From Litoribrevibacter euphylliae (lineage in GTDB: Bacteria > Pseudomonadota > Gammaproteobacteria > Pseudomonadales > Litoribrevibacteraceae), in assembly GCF_042646085.1 (NCBI RefSeq), contig NZ_JBHRSZ010000004.1, positions 372,001 through 436,000 of the forward strand: a stretch of DNA of 64,000 nucleotides, read 5' to 3'. The position numbers and the translations under genes are program-made. The notes beneath the pieces are model-generated. The model was not told the origin of the DNA, did no database searches, and worked only from the letters and a program-made list of their open reading frames with translations. This document shows, piece after piece, positions 59,418-64,000 of the stretch. Numbering within the stretch: the stretch's first letter is position 1; every line of letters starts with the position of its first letter.

Positions 59418-59708
59418 ATGTTTATTGTCTCTCTTACCTACATTGCTCCTTTAGGGGCTGTCGATCAGTTTATTCCTGAGCATGTTGCATACCTTGACGA
59501 ACAATATCGTCAGGGGCACTTTCAGTTGTCAGGCCGCAAAGAACCTCGGACTGGCGGTGTCATTATAGCAACCGTTGAGAGCCGTTCTGCTCTTGATGAC
59601 ATCTTGGCTCAAGATCCGTTTTATCGTGAAAATCTGGCTGAGTATGAAGTGACTGAAATCATTCCAACAAAGTCCTCAGAGGCGTTAGCGAGTTTAATTG
59701 AGGGCTGA
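59418..59708 (+). CDS. YciI-like protein
   Basis: This 96-residue protein of the YciI/YCII family (dimeric alpha-beta-barrel, ferredoxin-like) shows FIVSLTYIAPLGAVDQFIPE, HVAYLDEQYRQGHFQLSGRK and PRTGGVIIA, with the histidine of the putative active site at the start of the second helix. Family members include chlorolactonases and unknown enzymes; no function is assigned here. ATG 59418 is preferred to GTG 59409 because it matches the family start. Confidence 0.87.
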   Translation: MFIVSLTYIAPLGAVDQFIPEHVAYLDEQYRQGHFQLSGRKEPRTGGVIIATVESRSALDDILAQDPFYRENLAEYEVTEIIPTKSSEALASLIEG

Positions 59709-59738
59709 AGCTTATTCAGAGGTGCCTTAGGATGCCGC

Positions 59739-60797
59739 CTAATCTGTTTCTTTCTTGTCTTTAGTAGTAATGAGTTGTTCGATAGAAGCCCGTCGTTCTT
59801 TATCTTTATTGATGAGTTCGATGATTTTGTCACCTGACATCATCTCCTGGTAAGTCGTAAATTTTATGGGCTCTGTTACGTGGTGCTCATTTGTTGTTTT
59901 GTCGTAATACTCGATTCGATAATCGCTGTATTTATCATCTGCTTTTCCCTTTATCTGTTCTGAAAATAGGTTAAAAGCATATTGCTCTAGTGCAGACTTT
60001 ATCAGTCGGTCTTCAGATTTACTTTCGAACCAAACTGAAGAATATTCTTTGTTTAATGTCGGGCCGTTTTGAAGAAAGTCTTTGGCTTCTTTTATCGGAG
60101 ATTCAATGACCTTTCGGAAGTCGATGATGTCCGAAAAATTTTCTCTTGTAAGATCATACCGTCCTATTTTCATGGACCATTGATCTTTACCTCTTATAGC
60201 TTCCAAACCTTGGACTAACGTGTCCGCGATGCTGCTAGATAGGCTCTTGATATAGTCGTCGTGATTTAAGAGTGTTTGAAGCTTGTTACTGGTTTTTTCA
60301 TCAAGAGAGTCGGACTTAACCACTAATTCATTATTTGCATTGACCGAAAACCCCCAGCCAGTTTGTGGTAGCTCCGGATATCGTTGACTAAGTGTTTTTT
60401 GAAAGTCAGAAAACGCCTCATACAAGTCTGCCGTCATATTACCCACTGGGTTATGGAGCGTATTGTTGTAGTTCAGCTCAAAAGGTTTGCCATAGACCAC
60501 TTCATCCGTACCAAAATCATCTATTCTCCCTGCTTCGCAATCAGAATGGGCACTGACTAATCTATAAGACTCATATGAGAAACTGCCTTTGCCTGTAAAA
60601 ACGTGTGCATTTGAATTGTCAGCAGTTACTAGCTTGGTATTAGTATCGTTATGCTCATTAGTCGCAGTTCGAATCTTGGCGTCAGAGGTGATGGCTAGTT
60701 CCGAAGCGGTGTATTCTTACTTGCTTTGATGTGAGTGAGTGCCTGAGGTGACTTTACCTGACGATACTCTTAGCATTGAGCTGGCAATCTCTGCCAT
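59739..60797 (-). pseudogene. Hypothetical protein gene interrupted by an in-frame stop
   Basis: The minus-strand frame from ATG 60797 (with AAGGAAG at ideal distance) to the stop at 59739 is open for 352 codons except for one TAA at 60717-60719. The first part reads MAEIASSMLRVSSGKVTSGT to HSHQSK, then stop, then EYTASELAITSDAKIRTAT and onward without a break. The downstream 253-residue part can start at GTG 60500, but its N-terminal neighbour sequence still looks coding, so a nonsense mutation in a ~351-residue gene is the simplest view. The protein is polar, with no signal peptide or known domain. Confidence 0.6.
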
Positions 60798-61037
60798 GGA
60801 CATCTTCCTTATATGACTGACTATGTAAATAACAGCTGCATTCTTATCAATATTCAGGGGTTCCTTAGGTCTTATCGGCATTGAAGCTGTTTATCTTGAT
60901 AGGTAAGTACTTCTGAGTATCTAGTATGTTGTATTAAAATTATGTAAGAAATTTCTTACGTGGAATATGCAGTTTTTAATCCTATATGAAGTAAAGGATG
61001 TTATTGAGAAGGGGAGTTCTTGAGCTCACTTACGTCG

Positions 61038-61835
61038 TTATTTGTAATCATTCATTATTTGTTGATACCTACCATTGCTTTTTAGCTTCGCCAGACCTTG
61101 GTTGAAGTCGTTAAGAATTTTGGAGGCGTTCTCGGAGTTCTTTGATATCGCAAGATGTAAGGAATTGGCGGCAAGGTAGGGATTGATAATGACCAATTTT
61201 GAGCCAATGCTGGGGTATTTTTTGCTCATTAATTCGAGTTCATGAAGGCCGGGTAGGTCTTCGGTGACTTGAAGATCTAGACGGCCAGCGTAGAGCATTG
61301 AAAACCCTTGTCGAATGTCTCGCACTTCTACTTTTTGTAATCCTACTGTTTGGTCAAACTCGGGCGTGACGGCTGCACCCCTGATAATCCCAATGCGCAG
61401 GCCTTTGAGGTCGTCATAGCTTTCATAAGGTTTGAGCTCTCGATCAACGCGTTTAAAGAACACGGTGTTTACTTGATCGTAAGGTTCTGAAAACAATGCC
61501 CATTGGCTGCGTTCGTCGGTATAAAAGGCATCAGGTAGTGCATCGCAGTCACCATCTCGGACGCTTTTAACTGCACGAGCCCAAGGCATCAGTTCTAGCT
61601 CTGCTTTGTAGTTCTGTACCTCCATTATTTCTTTGATGATCCGCCAGGATTTTCCTTTACTGGGGAGTTTGTCATCAATAAATGGTGTCCAGGAATTGGT
61701 ACAGACGGTGAAGGGGACTAGGTTTGAGGAAGTGGCATCCGGTAGTGTTCCTTTTGCATTCTCTATGGCATTCACTTTTGTATTAAACAGGGCTGCTAAG
61801 CTCACAAGAGTAAGCGTTATACATCGCTTTAGCAT
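61038..61835 (-). CDS. Periplasmic solute-binding protein, family 3
   Basis: This 265-residue protein has a signal peptide (CITLTLVSLAALFNTKVNA) and a family 3 solute-binding fold: VCTNSWTPFIDDKLPSKGKS (N-lobe start), ELMPWARAVKSVRDGDCDAL, LRIGIIRGAAVTPEF (hinge), RLDLQVTEDLPGL and the closing FNQGLAKLKSNGRYQQIMND. It belongs to the group often found without a transporter and possibly used for sensing. The start is set at ATG 61835, which begins the signal peptide; the frame opens at 61865. No permease is adjacent, as with the partial gene at the window start. The 240 bases between this gene and the interrupted gene at 60797 show no clear feature. Confidence 0.85.
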   Translation of the reverse strand: MLKRCITLTLVSLAALFNTKVNAIENAKGTLPDATSSNLVPFTVCTNSWTPFIDDKLPSKGKSWRIIKEIMEVQNYKAELELMPWARAVKSVRDGDCDALPDAFYTDERSQWALFSEPYDQVNTVFFKRVDRELKPYESYDDLKGLRIGIIRGAAVTPEFDQTVGLQKVEVRDIRQGFSMLYAGRLDLQVTEDLPGLHELELMSKKYPSIGSKLVIINPYLAANSLHLAISKNSENASKILNDFNQGLAKLKSNGRYQQIMNDYK

Positions 61836-61943
61836 AGGAGCCTCTTGAACGCAGTCACCGAACATTTCCTTGAAATCATTAGCCGATATTAACCCTAGTA
61901 TAGGAACAGTACCCTTTACCAGTTTATCGTTAGTGAAGTAATG

Positions 61944-61980
61944 AAAAAGCCCGCATTTTAAACTGCGGGCTTTCGTTTTT
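61944..61980. terminator. Rho-independent terminator after the ceramidase gene
   Basis: AAAGCCCGCA and TGCGGGCTTT form a 10-bp stem with an 8-base loop; on the minus strand a T tract follows (…CTTTTTC). It lies between the ceramidase stop and the binding-protein gene. Confidence 0.87.
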
Positions 61981-61995
61981 TGGTTCGAAGATCGG

Positions 61996-64000
61996 TTAAT
62001 TTACGATAAAGCTTCGGCTGGTGCCTGTGTAGCCGACGATCTTGCCTGTCCATGGTTTTTTCTGATCGCCATAGTGTTTCAGGCGGTAAGTTCCAGATGG
62101 AGCATCTTCAGGAATGGTCCAATGGAGGATGGCATGAGAGGTTCCCCAGAAGCCATCAATACGCTGCCATTGGAATTTGGTTTCCCAGTCATTGTCGTTG
62201 GCAACGGTTTGCCATTGACCATTGACCAGACGTTGAACTTTCATGAAGGTGCCTTGCGTTCTTAGGTTGTTCTTCGGATGGCCCGACCAGAACTTAACTG
62301 TCACTGTTTGGCCTTTCTGATAGCTGCTGTTGGCGTTCTGAACCACATCACCAATGGATTTGAACACTGGGGCTTGGTCATGTACGACGCCAGTCTGGAA
62401 GTTCACGGTTTCACCCGTCAGGTCTCGGGGTGTTGGTTCTTGAGATGGGAATGGGATCGGTGTGATGTCATCATCCGGTGTTTGGTTGGCTGGCAGCATA
62501 TCTTCCGCAAGCTGATAGAAGGATTGCTGGTAGGCCGCCAATGTCCATGGGCCGAAGTGCGTTGAGCCGCCTTCGTAGTGTTGAAGATCGTATTCCTCTT
62601 TAGTGGTTACGTAGCCGCTGTACGAGTTGGATAGTGCGGCGACCACGGAATAATCCAATTCGCTTGCTAGAACATTGTTCACGGTTTCCATCAAACGGCG
62701 ACCGGACATGATGGTAAATTCAGCAGGAACCGCAAGTACGCCCAGCTGACCAATCTTTTGCAAGGTTAATGGCAATACTTCAGGTGACCAAGGGTAGGGC
62801 GACGTTTTACCTTGTGCTATGAGTACGGCCTTTGGGGCATGACAATCCAAATCCTCCTGACTTGGCGCAACAATCATGCTGCCAATAAATTGGAAAAATG
62901 GGTTGGCCTCTGTAGATCCTTCTTTAAAGAGATCTGGTCCTCGTCCGTCTTCAGTACCGGCTGCGAAGGCTTCACCCAATGCGGCGACACAGGTGGTTTG
63001 AGCTGTACCATTCGTAAAGTCTCCAGAAATTTGAGTCTCAGAGAAATCCACGTAACGGTGTCTAAAATCTATGCTTCCGACCAGTTGCTCATTGGCTGAA
63101 TTGTAGAGCTCTAACGCTTTTTGATATTGGCGCTCACCAATGATTCTGACGTTTTCATAGCGATCCGAAGTCGGGCCTCGGCCTTCATCATCGGGATTCA
63201 CATTCGGTGACATATCACCGGCATTGCTGATGGCGAAGGCGGCAACAAAACTGTCAGAACTTTGGTAATCGGAACCTTTTAATTTCTTCTCAAAGAGATA
63301 AGAGGCGTGACCTTTGTTGTCTCCGCTCAGTAGTTTCTCATCTTTGCCCATGGCATTTGGGTGGGTTGCAAACCAACTGATCATGCCAATTTCTTTATTG
63401 CCCTGTTGAACGAATTTCAACACCGTCATTGGTTTTTCAATGTTGGAATTGTAGTGATTACGTTCAACTGGTGGGTTGTTTTCATAGGCTTCCAGAGAAC
63501 GGTTGTAGCTGGCGTTGGTTAGATCTCCGCGATTCACTAAGATGTAACCGGGCTTAAGGTTGTAATGGGCTTCTTCAATGGACGTAACGATACCGTTTAC
63601 CAATGCCTCGTAGGCTTCTTCGATAAAGCCAAGAATAGTGATGTCATAAAGCGCGTAATGCGATTGGCCACCCACGGCTGCATGGGTATGCGTCGCGCTG
63701 AGTACGACGTTGCGTTCGGTGTAGAGATCACCAAACTTGCCTTGCAGTTTTTTCATCACGCCTTGGAAAACAGATTGCGGCAATATGCCGGCATCGACGC
63801 TGCTAAAGACAATGCGTTTACCGGTTTGTGGATCAACGATGATGAAGGCTCGCGACCATTGCCTGAAATGAATTCCTGCGCTCTTTTGATCCGGGTTGGC
63901 ATAACCCATCAAGCCAACTTCAGCGGCAGGGCCGGTGACATCGTGAATGCCTTGGCCGACCAGGTAATTGTTGTCATAGGCGTGAGCCATATTCCAGGAA
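61996..64000 (-). CDS. Neutral ceramidase (5' end beyond the window)
   Basis: At least 667 residues of a neutral/alkaline ceramidase are present, and the frame stays open to the window edge, so the signal peptide is probably outside. Typical elements are EVGLMGYANPDQKSAGIHFR, zinc histidines in LSATHTHAAVGG and SWFATHPNAMG, LLSGDNKGHASY and the active-site serine region ISNAGDMSPNV, followed by a C-terminal immunoglobulin-like domain (about 520-664). The enzyme releases fatty acid and sphingosine from ceramide and is secreted in Pseudomonas. In a lipid-scavenging organism the products could feed beta-oxidation. The ATG at 63990 is internal if the gene continues. Confidence 0.93.
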   Translation of the reverse strand, partial: SWNMAHAYDNNYLVGQGIHDVTGPAAEVGLMGYANPDQKSAGIHFRQWSRAFIIVDPQTGKRIVFSSVDAGILPQSVFQGVMKKLQGKFGDLYTERNVVLSATHTHAAVGGQSHYALYDITILGFIEEAYEALVNGIVTSIEEAHYNLKPGYILVNRGDLTNASYNRSLEAYENNPPVERNHYNSNIEKPMTVLKFVQQGNKEIGMISWFATHPNAMGKDEKLLSGDNKGHASYLFEKKLKGSDYQSSDSFVAAFAISNAGDMSPNVNPDDEGRGPTSDRYENVRIIGERQYQKALELYNSANEQLVGSIDFRHRYVDFSETQISGDFTNGTAQTTCVAALGEAFAAGTEDGRGPDLFKEGSTEANPFFQFIGSMIVAPSQEDLDCHAPKAVLIAQGKTSPYPWSPEVLPLTLQKIGQLGVLAVPAEFTIMSGRRLMETVNNVLASELDYSVVAALSNSYSGYVTTKEEYDLQHYEGGSTHFGPWTLAAYQQSFYQLAEDMLPANQTPDDDITPIPFPSQEPTPRDLTGETVNFQTGVVHDQAPVFKSIGDVVQNANSSYQKGQTVTVKFWSGHPKNNLRTQGTFMKVQRLVNGQWQTVANDNDWETKFQWQRIDGFWGTSHAILHWTIPEDAPSGTYRLKHYGDQKKPWTGKIVGYTGTSRSFIVN

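Noticed and set aside
1..64000. tRNA, rRNA, CRISPR array, insertion sequence, prophage or integron
   Set aside because: Reading the intergenic gaps by eye showed no tRNA-like cloverleaf, no regular short repeats with spacers, and no transposase, integrase or phage structural genes. A dedicated RNA search could still find a small ncRNA.

Overview
The window looks like chromosomal DNA of a free-living, probably marine gammaproteobacterium of the Oceanospirillales/Pseudomonadales kind. This rests on gene content: a cysB / small thioredoxin-like gene / cysH / thrH block arranged as I remember it in Pseudomonas, an iron-sulfur APS reductase, a PA0148-type adenine deaminase, an acyclic-terpene (atu) catabolic cluster, an RND exporter with a DUF1302-like partner, and a secreted ceramidase. 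Genes are densely packed on both strands. I saw no rRNA, tRNA, CRISPR array, insertion sequence or prophage.

Layout. 1-5.7 kb: the 3' end of a solute-binding protein, an AraC regulator divergent from an FAD dehydrogenase plus TPP-enzyme pair, a likely remnant of another binding protein, and a peroxiredoxin. 5.8-14.9 kb: an rRNA-type methyltransferase, a secreted repeat protein, and a c-di-GMP/two-component block (DISM-7TM/EAL protein, MHYT hybrid kinase, HD-GYP response regulator). 14.9-18.6 kb: a minus-strand operon of a CHAT-protease-like protein, a lipoprotein and a carboxylesterase. 18.8-22.7 kb: adenine deaminase, chromate transporter, and a TetR regulator with a membrane-anchored peroxiredoxin. 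22.7-28.2 kb: DAHP synthase and the sulfur assimilation block. 28.3-35.2 kb: a binding lipoprotein/histidine kinase pair, DUF1289, a patatin, a quinone oxidoreductase and a serine hydrolase.

35.4-39.2 kb holds the two most unusual small genes. One is a bacterial CULT-domain (cereblon-like) protein with the complete tri-tryptophan cage and zinc cysteines. The other is a small basic protein whose reading frame contains a perfect terminator-like hairpin before its stop codon, as in the ribosome-rescue gene arfA. A TonB-dependent receptor follows.

39.3-49.7 kb is an atu-type operon on the minus strand (DUF1446 AtuA, geranyl-CoA carboxylase subunits, acyl-CoA dehydrogenase, hydratase, SDR), with a divergent TetR gene and a palindromic operator between. 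50.5-58.1 kb holds an acyl-CoA dehydrogenase, a MarR regulator with repeated operators, an RND exporter fused to a LolA-like domain, a DUF1302-like outer-membrane protein and an AraC regulator. 58.1-64 kb carries an orphan degenerate CcdA antitoxin, small membrane proteins, a YciI protein, a gene broken by an in-frame stop, a binding protein, and the larger part of a neutral ceramidase that runs off the window.

Taken together the region suits a lipid- and terpene-scavenging heterotroph: ceramidase, patatin, esterases, two acyl-CoA dehydrogenases and the atu pathway supply and degrade acyl chains, under several local one-component regulators.
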